Source: Staphylococcus sp. GSSP0090
GTDB lineage: Bacteria; Bacillota; Bacilli; Staphylococcales; Staphylococcaceae
Direction: 5' to 3'
DNA length: 64,000 nt
Assembly: GCF_013391405.1 (NCBI RefSeq)
Contig: NZ_JACBFD010000016.1
Location: 1 to 64,000 of the forward strand
Shown: positions 15,525 to 25,350 of the stretch, one piece after another
Position numbering within the stretch: position 1 is the first letter of the stretch
Layout: each line of letters begins with the position of its first letter
The notes under the pieces: model-generated
Seen by the model: only the letters and a program-made list of their open reading frames with translations
Databases searched by the model: none
What the model was told of the DNA's origin: nothing
Made by a program: the position numbers and the translations under genes

Positions 15525-17630
15525 ATGGATAATACAACTTTATGTATTCATGATTATCTAAACACTGTTACACGCCGTTGTATCAATCAAGTAATATTAT
15601 TATTTTCCTTGAGTAATCATTTAGATATAACTTTAAATGGCAGACAGATTTCGGCTGGAAGTAACATCATCATCATTAATCATAGTGATTTATATCAAAT
15701 ATCGAATGCGCAACAACTCGTTGAAATATGCATACCTATTAGGCACCTAATGAAATTAGAAAAGGATTTTTTCAATTCCAATTATAATTTTAAATTACTA
15801 AATTCTGAACCATATTTAAAATATCAAATTTTGACAATCGCACAACAATTAAACCAATCATATACCATTGATTCTACCCAAATAATAGAAATCTTCACAA
15901 AATTAAACAAAGAAGCCAGAGTTGAAGATGATTATACTTATATTCCAACGATAGATACTGAAAATAGTTTACTCAATAAGATGACTGAATACATCAACGC
16001 TAACATTTCACTACCACTCTTATCTAAAGATGTGTCCAAATCATTTTTTATCTCACCATCTTATATCTCAATTTTATTCAAAAAACATTTAGGTATGAGT
16101 TTTAAAAATTATATTTCAAGCTTGAAAATTGCACTTTCACTGACGGAACTTGTTCAAAATAAACAAACTATTTATCAGGTTTCAGAGCAGTTTGGTTTTA
16201 ATCATTATTCAAACTATACCCAGCAGTTTAAACATTTTATGCAAATGACACCAAATGAATTCAGAAAAAATTTCCAATCCAATCCTAAAATGACCATCCA
16301 ACTTATTAATGAAGATATTAGTTCATATCAAAGTGTTATAGATACTTATACTTCAGATAAACCACAAACAATAAATCAAATCACTATTGAGTTAAATCAA
16401 TTAACATTTAATGATGTAATCAAATCCCCTACTGTCTTTATTCATGTTGATAATTTGATGGATATCGTGCAATCTGATTATAATACAAAGCTTAGCTTTA
16501 AAGATTTAACCAATGCCTATATTTTAATAAATAATAGTCGTCATTTAGCATTAGAAAATTTAAGTCTTACAGGTATGATTGACTTTATCGATGCATTATT
16601 TTCAAATTATGTTGGTATTGCTATAAGAATTAAATCATTAAATCAATTTGATATCATCGAAGAAAGTATTATTCAATTTTTAAAATATAAGCCTGAATAC
16701 GTCAAACAAAACCGTGACTATAATTTCTTATTGTTACTAGATGCCACACATTTATCTTTAACAGAAGTCAATCGTTTATATATTAAAATCAAAAATTTCA
16801 ATGTGAAATTAAATATCAAAGTTGGTATCACAGTGGAAGGTGTATTAGAACAGACAAATTCATTAAAAAATGCTTCTAAATTATTAAATAGATTTGATTT
16901 TGATTTTCATTTTATAGATATTGAACAGGATCATGTGCAAACCTTGCTCAACAAAAAAAGTACGCAATTCAATAACACTATGAGCCATTTTGAGTACTAT
17001 AATAAACTCATTGAAGAAACCCAAATTGATGCTTCAAAATTTGTTTATACAAAGCTATCGAAAAAAGGTTTTTTACTTTATGATGGCAAACATCCCTTAC
17101 AACTTACAGATTTAATGTGTCACATGCTGATCATGTTAAAAAGAGGCAGCGGCGTCGGTTATGAGTTGATACGTAAAGAAAAATGTGACGTTGCATTAAT
17201 GAATAATCACAGTATATATGAACCGTTAATGTACTTATATCAATTTGTTAAACCTTTCATTAGTAAGTCTACAGCTATTCATCAAAACTATATTATTCTA
17301 AATGAAGATCAGTCTATTCATCTTTTATTATTTAACGCACCATATCAAAGATTATCATCACAAGATATTCAAAAATTCATTTTGAAAGGAAATCACTTAC
17401 CAACTCAAACAACCTTGTTCATTCAAACGCTAAACAGAGAACATGGATTTATCGATTACGCACTCCCTGCTTCATTTAATGATACTTATATCGAAAGATC
17501 ATTATTGCGTTATATTGAAGATGCCACAATACCCAAAGCTGAAATAAGGCACTACACTTGTTCAGATTCACCGTTACACTTTACTTTACATCATGACGAA
17601 TTGAAATATATCCGTATTTTACCGTCTTAG
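15525..17630 (+). CDS. rsp: AraC-family virulence/surface regulator Rsp
   Basis: A 701-residue AraC-type regulator, exactly the length I know for staphylococcal Rsp. The AraC helix-turn-helix pair lies at residues about 155-255 (LSKDVSKSFFISPSYISILFKKHLGMSFKNY, then YQVSEQFGFNHYSNYTQQFKHFMQMTPNEFR). The remaining 440 residues form a large C-terminal region with a glycoside-hydrolase-like fold, shared by Rsp and Rbf. The position between scrA and gltT also matches the S. aureus order. In S. aureus Rsp represses surface proteins and biofilm and acts upstream of agr; that role is carried over by homology. The 235 AT-rich bases upstream hold its promoter region, with no clear core elements. Confidence 0.85.
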   Translation: MDNTTLCIHDYLNTVTRRCINQVILLFSLSNHLDITLNGRQISAGSNIIIINHSDLYQISNAQQLVEICIPIRHLMKLEKDFFNSNYNFKLLNSEPYLKYQILTIAQQLNQSYTIDSTQIIEIFTKLNKEARVEDDYTYIPTIDTENSLLNKMTEYINANISLPLLSKDVSKSFFISPSYISILFKKHLGMSFKNYISSLKIALSLTELVQNKQTIYQVSEQFGFNHYSNYTQQFKHFMQMTPNEFRKNFQSNPKMTIQLINEDISSYQSVIDTYTSDKPQTINQITIELNQLTFNDVIKSPTVFIHVDNLMDIVQSDYNTKLSFKDLTNAYILINNSRHLALENLSLTGMIDFIDALFSNYVGIAIRIKSLNQFDIIEESIIQFLKYKPEYVKQNRDYNFLLLLDATHLSLTEVNRLYIKIKNFNVKLNIKVGITVEGVLEQTNSLKNASKLLNRFDFDFHFIDIEQDHVQTLLNKKSTQFNNTMSHFEYYNKLIEETQIDASKFVYTKLSKKGFLLYDGKHPLQLTDLMCHMLIMLKRGSGVGYELIRKEKCDVALMNNHSIYEPLMYLYQFVKPFISKSTAIHQNYIILNEDQSIHLLLFNAPYQRLSSQDIQKFILKGNHLPTQTTLFIQTLNREHGFIDYALPASFNDTYIERSLLRYIEDATIPKAEIRHYTCSDSPLHFTLHHDELKYIRILPS

Positions 17631-17785
17631 AATGACATCGATGTTGCACTTAACTCGATATATGTCTTCATGCATCAATATGAAACAGCATATAATTGAT
17701 GTATCTAAAAATTTCATTTTAACGTGGATTGTTATAGAATATGAGTCATAATAAAAGCAAATCATGCAAAAAGGAGCGTTAGAAA

Positions 17786-18133
17786 TTGAAAAATAGTAAA
17801 GTGTTCGCAATTTCATTAAGTGTAATCATGTTAGTTCTGGCTGTTGTGTTAGTCATAATGATGGTTTCAAGTGGACAAAAAGAAACTTATTACGGATACA
17901 TGAAAGATGCTACCACCGCTGATAAAGTCATAAGTGAAAAAGATCATAAAGTTGAACAGAATGTTAAGCTTCCATCAAAATCTGATTTTTCACCTAAAAA
18001 AGGAGACTTTGTTAAACTAGTAAAATCAGATGGTGATGACACTTATAGCAAAATGGAAGTTGTCGATCACGACGATATTCCACATGGACTAATGATGAAA
18101 ATTCATGACATGGGTGAAATGAAAGGTATGTAA
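17786..18133 (+). CDS. DUF4889 small membrane-anchored protein
   Basis: A 115-residue protein with one N-terminal hydrophobic segment (residues 6-30) and a hydrophilic outer part containing the KETYYGYMKDATTADKVI block that marks the staphylococcal DUF4889 family. The start is a TTG at 17786, supported by AAAGGAG nine bases upstream. There is no lipobox, so it is probably an N-terminally anchored protein with its C-terminus outside. It sits between rsp and gltT as in S. aureus. Function unknown. The C-terminal DMGEMKGM tail is Met-rich, which is mildly suggestive of metal contact but nothing more. Confidence 0.75.
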   Translation: MKNSKVFAISLSVIMLVLAVVLVIMMVSSGQKETYYGYMKDATTADKVISEKDHKVEQNVKLPSKSDFSPKKGDFVKLVKSDGDDTYSKMEVVDHDDIPHGLMMKIHDMGEMKGM

Positions 18134-18159
18134 CATATATTTTGATATTCGCCATAAAT

Positions 18160-18247
18160 AAAATAGCTATGACGCATTGGATCATTGTACTGAATCCCAA
18201 CAGTTGTACTTGGGTTAGTATAATTTGATGTGTCATAGCTATTTTTA
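18160..18247. terminator. Long hairpin terminator after the DUF4889 gene
   Basis: AAATAGCTATGACGCAT and ATGTGTCATAGCTATTTTT pair over 16 positions with one G-T, enclosing about 50 bases with inner pairing. T-runs on both sides allow use in both directions; the gltT gene converges from the other side. Confidence 0.75.
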
Positions 18248-18289
18248 TATTTTATCTTAAATGTCGCGTATTACTAAACTATTAAATTC

Positions 18290-18396
18290 CTTTTCATAAA
18301 ATGAAAAAGTCGTTCTTTAAAGCAGTGAGACTTTACATTTTCAATTCAGTCATCTACTGCCTAAATGCAAATGTTTCTGAGTTATCTATTTATATT
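18290..18396 (+). repeat. Intergenic element, copy B (right part only)
   Basis: It shares AAAATGAAAAAGT-GTTCTTTAAAGCAGTGAGACTTTACATTTTC and AATTCAGTCATCTACTGCC with copy A at about 90 percent identity by eye, then decays before the TTTTTGTCCC end. The left module is missing. Confidence 0.7.
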
Positions 18397-18461
18397 CTAG
18401 ACTCACTTTATTAAAACTTCGATTTTTGTTATACAATGTACAATTATTATAATTAAATCAC

Positions 18462-19736
18462 TTAAATTGAATTTAAATAGGCTTGTCCTTTTTCTTTATC
18501 ATAAGCATTTTCCCATTTTGCTATAACAACTGTAGACAAGGCATTTCCCATAACATTCACACAGGTTCTAACCATATCTAGTATACGGTCAACCCCTATA
18601 ATTAATGCAAGACCTTCTGCTGGCAGACCCATAGAAGTTAATGTCGTAATCAATACTACAATAGAAACGCCTGGCACACCTGCCATACCTTTGGAAGCTA
18701 CCATCAAGGTAACCATCAACATGATTTGTTGTCCAATGGACATGTCTATACCGTACATTTGTGCTACAAATAACGCTGCAATCGATTGATATAACGCTGA
18801 TCCATCGAGATTAAAGGTATACCCAATGGGTACGACAAAAGATGTAATGTCTTTTGGTGAGCCAAAGCGTTCCATTTTTTGCATAATAATAGGCAGTACG
18901 GATTCTGAACTAGAAGTTGAAAAAGCTAAAATTAATTCGTTTTTCAATATTTTCATTAAAGCAAAGATACTCACACCACACATTTTTGCAACAATACCTA
19001 ATACCACAATAACAAAAAATATCATAGCACCTATAACGACCAGTAATAATTTTAATAATGGTATTAATGCTGAGGCGCCAAACGTCATTATTGTTGTACA
19101 AATAAACGCAAACACCCCTATTGGTGCAAGTTTAAGAATTTTGTTAATCATCCAAAAAACTGCTTCCAATGTACCTGATAAAAAGTTTTTAACTGGTTCA
19201 GCTTTTTGACCTATTGTCGATAAACCAATACCAAAAAATACTGCAAAGAATATGATTGGTAGCAATTCACCGCTTGTCAAAGCTTCAAATATATTGGTCG
19301 GTACAATATTGACAATCGTATCAATAAAATGGTTTCCATATGTAGATTGTTCAGCTACTTTTGCAGAGGTTTCATAATTGCTTATATCCCCTTTAGGCAA
19401 TTTGTTGGGGTCTAATCCTACACCCGGTTTGAAAATGTTAGCAAATACAATACCTAACCCAATTGCAATGGTTGTTATAATTTCAAAATAAAGTATTGTT
19501 TTGAAACCGTAACGACCAACCGTTTTAGATTCACCAACATTTGAAATAGACAAAGCCAATGAACAAAATACTACTGGTATCACAATCATTTTTATTAAAT
19601 TTAAAAAGATGTCCCCAAATGGTTTAATATAATTAGCGATTTCACTATGTCCATAGAGTAATAATCCTACGATGACACCTAATACCAAAGCAATCATAAC
19701 TTGCATTGGTAAACTTATTTTCTTTAGTACCTTCAT
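18462..19736 (-). CDS. gltT: Glutamate/aspartate:cation symporter GltT
   Basis: A 424-residue dicarboxylate/amino acid:cation symporter (DAACS family). The transport core is plain: serine-rich TSSSESVLPI in hairpin 1, FNLDGSALYQS (the NMDGT motif), KGMAGVPGVS in hairpin 2 and MVRTCVNVMGNALSTVVIAKWE in TM8. It brings glutamate or aspartate in with H+ or Na+. GGGGAG precedes the ATG. It is monocistronic. S. aureus GltT occupies the same place between DUF4889 and sarZ and supplies aspartate/glutamate. Confidence 0.88.
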   Translation of the reverse strand: MKVLKKISLPMQVMIALVLGVIVGLLLYGHSEIANYIKPFGDIFLNLIKMIVIPVVFCSLALSISNVGESKTVGRYGFKTILYFEIITTIAIGLGIVFANIFKPGVGLDPNKLPKGDISNYETSAKVAEQSTYGNHFIDTIVNIVPTNIFEALTSGELLPIIFFAVFFGIGLSTIGQKAEPVKNFLSGTLEAVFWMINKILKLAPIGVFAFICTTIMTFGASALIPLLKLLLVVIGAMIFFVIVVLGIVAKMCGVSIFALMKILKNELILAFSTSSSESVLPIIMQKMERFGSPKDITSFVVPIGYTFNLDGSALYQSIAALFVAQMYGIDMSIGQQIMLMVTLMVASKGMAGVPGVSIVVLITTLTSMGLPAEGLALIIGVDRILDMVRTCVNVMGNALSTVVIAKWENAYDKEKGQAYLNSI

Positions 19737-19879
19737 GATGTTTCTCCCCTTTTCTAATATCGACTAATTATACCAAATTAAATCTTTTTCACATATCTAT
19801 TTTTTCTACATATTAAAACTTAATACGCTAAAAATAACATAATACATATTTATTTTTTATTTAAGTTACATGAAATTCA

Positions 19880-20010
19880 ACTTATGCATAAGAACCCTTT
19901 ATTTTCTTAAAATGAAAAAGTATTTCTTCAAAGCCTTGGGACTTTACATTTTAAATTCAGACATCTACTAACTAATTGAAAAAGCTCTGAGACATCTATT
20001 TACGTCCAGT
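19880..20010 (+). repeat. Intergenic element, copy C
   Basis: AACTTATGCATAAGAAC, AAAATGAAAAAGTATTTCTT, GGGACTTTACATTTTAAATTCAGACATCTACT and CTGAGACATCTATTTACGTCC run in the same order as copy A. It lacks the left module and is the most diverged of the larger copies. Confidence 0.65.
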
Positions 20011-20137
20011 TAAATAAAGTAATTAGTTGTTTAAATTGAATTTTTATCATTACATTTCATATTTGAGTAACATGAAATAGTTGTGCTACTTCTATATACA
20101 AACAAAACATTTTAACAAAATGATTTATTCACAAAAT

Positions 20138-20176
20138 AAGAGAACGAATCCAAAATATACGGATTCGTTCTCTTAT
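20138..20176. terminator. Terminator of the DUF3139 gene
   Basis: AAGAGAACGAATCC pairs perfectly with GGATTCGTTCTCTT around a nine-base loop. It lies downstream of the DUF3139 gene on the minus strand. Confidence 0.75.
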
Positions 20177-20291
20177 ATTTACACATTTAATTTTGAATAT
20201 GCATGATGCCTAAATGCAATCGACATATCAAATCATTTATGTCCATTGTATTTCAATATTAAGCCTCTTCATACTTCAGGTTAACTATTAG

Positions 20292-20648
20292 TTAATCTTT
20301 GGGTTTGTAATCTTCTTTAAATGCATTGTGTTTCGCATCTTTAACATTCTTATTCGTTTCGCTATCAAAACCTTGAACTAATATCCCTTTATTCGTACTA
20401 ATTGGTTGAACAACATACGTATACTTAGGATCATCTTTAAACTCTACTTTCTTATAATATAATCCCTTTTTGGCACTATAAAGTGTTTTTTCTGACTTAA
20501 TTTGTTCTGTTAAATGCTGTTCGTTCATATAATGGTCAACTAACTCCAAATTTTTATGGCCTTGATACGTTCTCATACCAAAGAAAAATACGATAGCAAT
20601 AATCAAAGATAAAACCAATAGTCCCATGATTTTAAAAAATGTTTTCAT
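20292..20648 (-). CDS. DUF3139-family small membrane protein
   Basis: A 118-residue protein with one membrane helix at residues 5-27 and an outer domain containing GMRTYQGHKNLELVDHYM and KYTYVVQPISTNKGILVQGFD. These fit the DUF3139 family, short Gram-positive membrane proteins of unknown function. AAGGAG is eight bases before the ATG. It stands alone between gltT and sarZ with a strong terminator of its own. The family is multicopy in many staphylococci. No role can be given. Confidence 0.7.
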   Translation of the reverse strand: MKTFFKIMGLLVLSLIIAIVFFFGMRTYQGHKNLELVDHYMNEQHLTEQIKSEKTLYSAKKGLYYKKVEFKDDPKYTYVVQPISTNKGILVQGFDSETNKNVKDAKHNAFKEDYKPKD

Positions 20649-21185
20649 TATTAAACTCCTTCTATTAATACATAACCTTCTAGCAACAATTACAACTCAT
20701 AACTGTATCAATCTTTTCCACCTAAACGATAGGTATATATTAAAATCCATAATGTTATTATTATGACTGATTACGATTCATTAATAAAGCATTAAAGCAC
20801 TTTTGTAACAAAATCTTCTTAAATTCAATACGGTTTTTGAGTAAGCTATATCTGTGTATTAAACGGATTTTCTAAAACGATTATTCATTTAATGGGACAC
20901 CGATAAAATGACCAAGCCTGAGACTAATCTTAGCTTTAGATTAACCAAAAGTGCCACTAACTTATATATTTGATAAGTGAATTTTTACGCCAACCATAAA
21001 CTAGCACTTAAGGTTTGAGACTGCATTATTTATATACCAGTCTATGAATTATCTTTTTATACTTTATTTTGTATTATGTATTACATATAAAATATTATAA
21101 CAATCGTTCAAAAGAGGCGCACAACCGTTGCTTGACAATAGACATGGTTCATAATAAGGTTAACTTTCATAAGGGGTGATTTATA
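20649..21185. other. Non-coding stretch upstream of sarZ
   Basis: No credible ORF in 537 bases. It holds the divergent promoter regions of the DUF3139 gene and sarZ. Around 20895-21030 is a tract starting GGGACACC and containing small inverted repeats (CACTAACTTAT/ATAAGTG); it resembles the intergenic repeats elsewhere in composition but does not align with them. Confidence 0.4.
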
Positions 21186-21626
21186 ATGGAGGAAAAAGAC
21201 AACATGCTTGAGCGACAACTATGTTTTCTTTTTTATGTTTCTTCTAAAGAAATAATTAAGAAATATACATCTTATTTAAAAGAATTCGATTTAACATATA
21301 CAGGATACATTGTTCTATTGGCAATCGGAGTAGAAGAAAAATTAAATATTAAAACATTAGGCGAACGCGTCTTTCTAGATTCAGGTACACTTACACCATT
21401 ATTAAAAAAACTAGAGAAAAAAGGGTACGTGACTAGAACACGTGAAATTGATGATGAGCGAAACTTACAAATAGCGCTTACGTCACAAGGTAAGGATATT
21501 AAAGAACCACTTTCTAACATATCTAAACAGGTCTTTGGTGAATTTGATATGGAAATTGATGAAGCCATTGATTTAAAAGAAACATTACAACATTTTGTAA
21601 ACAAGCATTTCCAAAAAAATATTTAA
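21186..21626 (+). CDS. sarZ: MarR/SarA-family redox regulator SarZ
   Basis: A 146-residue one-domain winged helix protein nearly superimposable on S. aureus Sar[57 protein letters not shown] and [10 protein letters not shown]. With the ATG at 21186 the only cysteine is Cys13, the residue whose oxidation by peroxide or thiols switches SarZ. GGGGTG precedes the start; an internal Met at codon 7 would displace that number, so I keep this one. SarZ links thiol redox state to metabolism, virulence and, in S. aureus, genes of the nearby anaerobic respiration set. Location next to narT matches S. aureus. Confidence 0.9.
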   Translation: MEEKDNMLERQLCFLFYVSSKEIIKKYTSYLKEFDLTYTGYIVLLAIGVEEKLNIKTLGERVFLDSGTLTPLLKKLEKKGYVTRTREIDDERNLQIALTSQGKDIKEPLSNISKQVFGEFDMEIDEAIDLKETLQHFVNKHFQKNI

Positions 21627-21795
21627 TCTACGATGGATAAGTTAAAGTTAGAAGTACATATTATATTTATTTTTGACTTTACTTATCTTTTGTAATTACC
21701 ACTAAGCTATCATTTTTACGGTAGTATTTTATAAATTAATATAACTTTATTTGATAAGCGCCCTATTCTAAGAGGTGTTTTTTTATGTTCAATGC

Positions 21796-21831
21796 TTTGA
21801 CTTTGACTTTCTTTGACTATTGTATTATAAT
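21796..21831 (+). promoter_or_regulatory. CtsR operator overlapping the hsp20 promoter
   Basis: TTTGACT (21802-21808), TTC, TTTGACT (21812-21818) is the exact inverse of the CtsR consensus RGTCAAA-NAN-RGTCAAA. A third TTTGACT begins at 21796. The promoter -35 TTGACT (21803-21808), 17-base spacer and -10 TATAAT (21826-21831) share these bases, so CtsR would block RNA polymerase directly. Confidence 0.88.
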
Positions 21832-21864
21832 ACAGTTGTAAGGTTAAAGGAGAGGTGATTAGAG

Positions 21865-22233
21865 ATGATACAAACAACTAACAATCTACCCCAAGATTTA
21901 TTAAACAATTTATTATCAGACCATCACGAATTCAAAGTAAATGTTTATCAATCAGATAATCAATACACAGTGGAAGCTGAACTTCCTGGTTATCAAAAAG
22001 AACAAATTTCAATTAACTATGAAGAAAAAACACTAACAATTACTGCAAAACAATCAGAAACAGAAACAAGTGAAGTGACGTATCTAACTAAAGAGCGTAT
22101 GAAAGACGAACAAAGTAGACAATTTATATTCAAAAACATTGATACCAATGGAATTAAGGCGTCAATGCATGATGGCATATTATCTGTGACGCTTCCAATC
22201 AAACAAACAAAAACACAAATTTCAATTGACTAA
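21865..22233 (+). CDS. Hsp20 small heat shock protein, first copy
   Basis: A 122-residue alpha-crystallin domain protein, an ATP-independent holdase that traps unfolding proteins. The core is YTVEAELPGYQKEQISINYEEKTLTITAKQ and ends with the conserved A-x-x-x-x-G-x-L-x-V motif (ASMHDGILSVTLPIK). The N-terminal arm is very short (about 25 residues). The strong AAAGGAG precedes the ATG. It is the first gene of a two-gene heat shock unit behind a CtsR operator. The second gene begins 33 bases later. Its C-terminal I-x-I-like QISID tail can mediate oligomerisation. Confidence 0.9.
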   Translation: MIQTTNNLPQDLLNNLLSDHHEFKVNVYQSDNQYTVEAELPGYQKEQISINYEEKTLTITAKQSETETSEVTYLTKERMKDEQSRQFIFKNIDTNGIKASMHDGILSVTLPIKQTKTQISID

Positions 22234-22266
22234 ATTTTTATAAAATAATATTTAAAGGAGAGATGT

Positions 22267-22704
22267 ATGATGGCTTTTGATATGAGACCATTTAACAATT
22301 CATTTTTCGAAGGGAATCCTGGCGATTTATTTAAAGATTTTGGACGTCAATTTTTCGAACAATTCCCAGATAGTACAAGCATAACCTCAGATGTAAAAGA
22401 ACTCGATCATGCTTATGTCGTGGAAGCTGAACTTCCTGGTTTCCAAAAAGAAAATATCAGTTTACAATTTGAAAATAATGTTTTAACTATTGAAGGTAAA
22501 CAAGTTATTGAAAACAATGAGCAAGATGAAGCAGGTCGTCTAATTCATCAAGAACGTAGTACGAGCAATGTCAAACGTCAATATCCATTTGAAAATGTTG
22601 ACGAAACTGCAATTAAAGCTTCGTATGAAAATGGTATGCTAAATGTAACATTACCTAAAAAAGAACAAGAAGATCGCACTTCATCTAATATTCAAATAGA
22701 TTAA
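22267..22704 (+). CDS. Hsp20 small heat shock protein, second copy
   Basis: A 145-residue Hsp20 paralogue of the preceding gene. The alpha-crystallin core reads YVVEAELPGFQKENISLQFENNVLTIEGKQ and KASYENGMLNVTLPKKE, with a longer, Phe-rich N-terminal arm (MRPFNNSFFEGNPGDLFKDFGRQFFEQF split over residues 5-32). It shares identical stretches with the first copy (VEAELPG), consistent with an old tandem duplication. AAAGGAGAG lies upstream; two adjacent ATG codons (22267, 22270) could serve. It is co-transcribed from the CtsR-controlled promoter. Confidence 0.9.
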   Translation: MMAFDMRPFNNSFFEGNPGDLFKDFGRQFFEQFPDSTSITSDVKELDHAYVVEAELPGFQKENISLQFENNVLTIEGKQVIENNEQDEAGRLIHQERSTSNVKRQYPFENVDETAIKASYENGMLNVTLPKKEQEDRTSSNIQID

Positions 22705-22750
22705 TGAGCATATACACACTCATTAGAAAATTGTTGATAGTATAAATCAT

Positions 22751-22790
22751 AACGGCAGAGACACCACTTAGGTGAATCTGCCGTTTTTTC
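22751..22790. terminator. Bidirectional terminator between hsp20 genes and narT
   Basis: AACGGCAGA and TCTGCCGTT form the stem base with further pairing inside (CACC/GGTG). TTTTTT follows on the plus strand. Confidence 0.85.
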
Positions 22791-22791
22791 A

Positions 22792-23958
22792 TTATATTGA
22801 TAAATTGAATTTTTCACGTTTCGTAATATGAACCATCGTAATTAAAGCAATGACTCCGACAATAGCTAATAAAATAAATGAAAGATGACTTGTACCTGTA
22901 ACACTTGTCACATAGGATATGACTAACGGTGGGAAAAATCCTCCCAATCCTCCCATCATAGACACAATACCATTCGCCGAACCAGCTTCTTTGCCAAAAT
23001 AGAATGGCACCAATTTAAATATTAATCCATTACCGATGCCAGCACACATGCTAATGAGTAAGCAGCCTATTGTAAATAAAACAATATGGCTTGATAAACC
23101 GAGCATGATCGCCCCAACAATCATCAATATAAAATCAAAGATGAGTAAAGCTACGGCATTAAATTTATCCCCTAAAATACCACCTAATGGTCTTAGAAAA
23201 GTTGCTAATGCAATGAAGATACCCGCTCTGATACCTGCATCAACTTCACTTATACCAAAATTTTGAACTAAAAAGTTTGGTAAAAATAAACCAAAAGCAA
23301 CGAATGAACCAAAGGTAATAAAATACCAAAGCGATAAATAATATAACCTCAAATCTTTCAATAATTTTTTATATTGCTTCATTAATGGTACTTTTATTTT
23401 TGGCTCTTTGGCATCACCTAATAGAAACATAAATATTGCAAACAATAAGATGACAATTAAGTAGCCTCTAACCGTTGTTTGCCATCCCACAATTCCTGCA
23501 ATCGGAGGTGCTAAAAAAGAAGAAATTGCGGTACCTATATTCCCCATTCCATAAATACCATTTGCTAACCCAACTCTTTCTTTAGGAAAATATTTAGGTA
23601 TAGACGTTACACCAACAGAAAATACCGCCCCTCCAATACCAAGAAAGAAGCCAGAAGCCATCAACATACTTGGTGACTGCGCTTGACTTAAAAAATAAAT
23701 GGGAAATAGTAATATGATAAAACTACAGAAAAATACCCATTTCGCGCCAATAATATTTGTTAGATATCCAAATGGCACTCTTAAAACAGAACCTAATATC
23801 ACAGGTATCGCTAAAATGATAGATAATTGACTATCTGTTACTTGGACGTCCTGTGAAATGTATGGCATGAGTGGCGCAATGATACTCCATGCCATGAATC
23901 CCACTACAAGGCTTAAAGATTGCAGTGTAAGCTGAAAACCACCACTTGCTTTATTCAT
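22792..23958 (-). CDS. narT: Nitrate/nitrite transporter NarT (NarK family)
   Basis: A 388-residue, 12-helix major facilitator protein of the nitrate/nitrite porter group. The nitrate signature appears twice as glycine-rich [19 protein letters not shown] and [17 protein letters not shown]. It imports nitrate for respiration and/or exports nitrite. Length and sequence match staphylococcal NarT. It is separate from and downstream of the nar-nre operon on the same strand, with some 700 bases between, so it has its own promoter. A TAAGG-N5-CCTTA inverted repeat at 24139-24154 is a weak NreC site candidate about 180 bases upstream. Confidence 0.9.
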   Translation of the reverse strand: MNKASGGFQLTLQSLSLVVGFMAWSIIAPLMPYISQDVQVTDSQLSIILAIPVILGSVLRVPFGYLTNIIGAKWVFFCSFIILLFPIYFLSQAQSPSMLMASGFFLGIGGAVFSVGVTSIPKYFPKERVGLANGIYGMGNIGTAISSFLAPPIAGIVGWQTTVRGYLIVILLFAIFMFLLGDAKEPKIKVPLMKQYKKLLKDLRLYYLSLWYFITFGSFVAFGLFLPNFLVQNFGISEVDAGIRAGIFIALATFLRPLGGILGDKFNAVALLIFDFILMIVGAIMLGLSSHIVLFTIGCLLISMCAGIGNGLIFKLVPFYFGKEAGSANGIVSMMGGLGGFFPPLVISYVTSVTGTSHLSFILLAIVGVIALITMVHITKREKFNLSI

Positions 23959-24440
23959 TCAATTCACCTTCATTTTAAATTTATGATAATGACCAACAAA
24001 CTACAAATGTTCTAGTTGTTTTACGTTCATTTATCGACTAAACATTTAAACGGGTGCAATATGATTTAGTCAAAAGTGTTGTTCTTTGCAGTATGTTGGC
24101 TACAATTACATTATAAAATCATTGTGAAAAGTTGAACATAAGGAGTATCCCTTAAGCCATTGCATATTTCCCCTTATTTAAAGTACCTTTTATATATTAG
24201 TTTCCCTTTTATTTTCAATACGTTAGACGAAGGACATCAATCAAATATATGATCGTATCCACTTTATTTAGTAAGCAATGATTTCATATCAATCCCTTTT
24301 ATCCAATGATTTATTTAACAACATAAGCACCACCATTACTCAATCGAAATATTATTGTATTGGGTTGTAATTTACACCATTGCCTAAGAGAATAATACTG
24401 GGACAAGATTAGAGGCTGATGTGTTACCCTTGGAAAGCAG
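23959..24440. other. narT upstream region, no gene
   Basis: It contains the narT leader and an inverted repeat TAAGGAGTATCCCTTA (24139-24154), which partly resembles the NreC consensus TRGGGN4CCCYA. A 68-codon frame at 24311-24517 overlaps the nreC terminator and is not a gene. Confidence 0.4.
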
Positions 24441-24482
24441 ACAAAAAAACTGCCAACAAAGTCAGAACCTTTGTCGACAGTA
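24441..24482 (-). terminator. nreC (nar-nre operon) terminator, ACTGCCAACAAAG family
   Basis: CTGCCAACAAAG (24450-24461) pairs with CTTTGTCGACAG (24469-24480), allowing G-T and one mismatch. The minus strand continues with seven T residues. Confidence 0.8.
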
Positions 24483-24677
24483 GGAATCTCAGATATACAT
24501 ATATATTTGAGTCTCAATAGCTGTATTCGTAATATATGATTGTAGTAAAAAATACAAATCTGTATACTTCATATGATGCTGTTCATAAATAAAAACATAC
24601 GCGTATTTATGCATGTTTATTTGATTTAGATTTCTTGCTTATTCGCTTTTTCAATAAAGTCTTAATTAATCATCACT

Positions 24678-25331
24678 TTAAAAGTCAACCAACTTTTTCT
24701 TCATAGCATATTCGACTAATTCTGGTTTTGATTTTAATTCTAATTTTTGCATAATATGTGTTTTATGTGCTTCTACTGTTTTCACCGATACAAAAAGTTT
24801 TTCAGCAATATCTTTATTCCCATACCCTTTGGCAATTAATGGTAAGATTTCTATTTCTCGTTTAGACAAAATTTTAAAAGGATCTGTAGTAGCTGAATGA
24901 TCATTTGCTGAATTATTTACAAATTCATTTACCAATGATGTCGTCAGTTTCATATCCACATAAGTTTCACCTTTATAAACAGTTCTAATTGCCAATATCA
25001 ATTGCTCATCTGGAGCATTTTTTAATATATAGCCCTTGGCACCATTTTTTAAAACGTGAAATAGGTATTCTTCATCATCATACATGGTTAAGATTAATAT
25101 TTTCGTTTCTGGAAAACTTTCTGATATTTTGCTTGTTGCGATCAGTCCCGACTCACCTGGTGGCATACTTAAATCCATAATAAGGACATCTGGTTTATGC
25201 TTTAATACTTTTTGATAAGCTTCTACACCATCCGCAGCAGTTCCAACTACTTCCATATCATCTTGATAATTTAATATCATTGAAAATCCCGTACGCACAA
25301 CTGCATGATCATCCGCAATAACTATTCTCAA
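24678..25331 (-). CDS. nreC: Response regulator NreC
   Basis: A 217-residue NarL-type response regulator. The receiver domain (1-120) has the acidic pair DDH at the N-terminus, phospho-acceptor Asp in VLIMDLSMP, Thr in [12 protein letters not shown] and the conserved Lys in GAKGYILK. The LuxR-type helix-turn-helix is at 150-215 ([35 protein letters not shown]). The start is TTG at 25331, supported by AAGGAG. Phosphorylated by NreB under anoxia, it activates narG, nir and narT promoters through GC-rich inverted repeats. It is the last gene of nreABC, 19 bases after nreB. Confidence 0.93.
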   Translation of the reverse strand: MRIVIADDHAVVRTGFSMILNYQDDMEVVGTAADGVEAYQKVLKHKPDVLIMDLSMPPGESGLIATSKISESFPETKILILTMYDDEEYLFHVLKNGAKGYILKNAPDEQLILAIRTVYKGETYVDMKLTTSLVNEFVNNSANDHSATTDPFKILSKREIEILPLIAKGYGNKDIAEKLFVSVKTVEAHKTHIMQKLELKSKPELVEYAMKKKLVDF

Positions 25332-25350
25332 ATTAATTTCTCCTTATCAC

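Noticed and set aside
20895..21030. The GGGACACC tract upstream of sarZ as another copy of the intergenic element
   Set aside because: Beyond the first five bases it does not align with either module of the real copies.
24139..24154. A TAAGG-N-CCTTA inverted repeat as an NreC box for narT
   Set aside because: It has three mismatches to the rule TRGGGN4CCCYA and lies about 180 bases from the gene, so I list it only as a weak hint.
24311..24517. A 68-codon minus-strand frame downstream of nreC
   Set aside because: It spans the nreC terminator hairpin and has no ribosome binding site or family resemblance.
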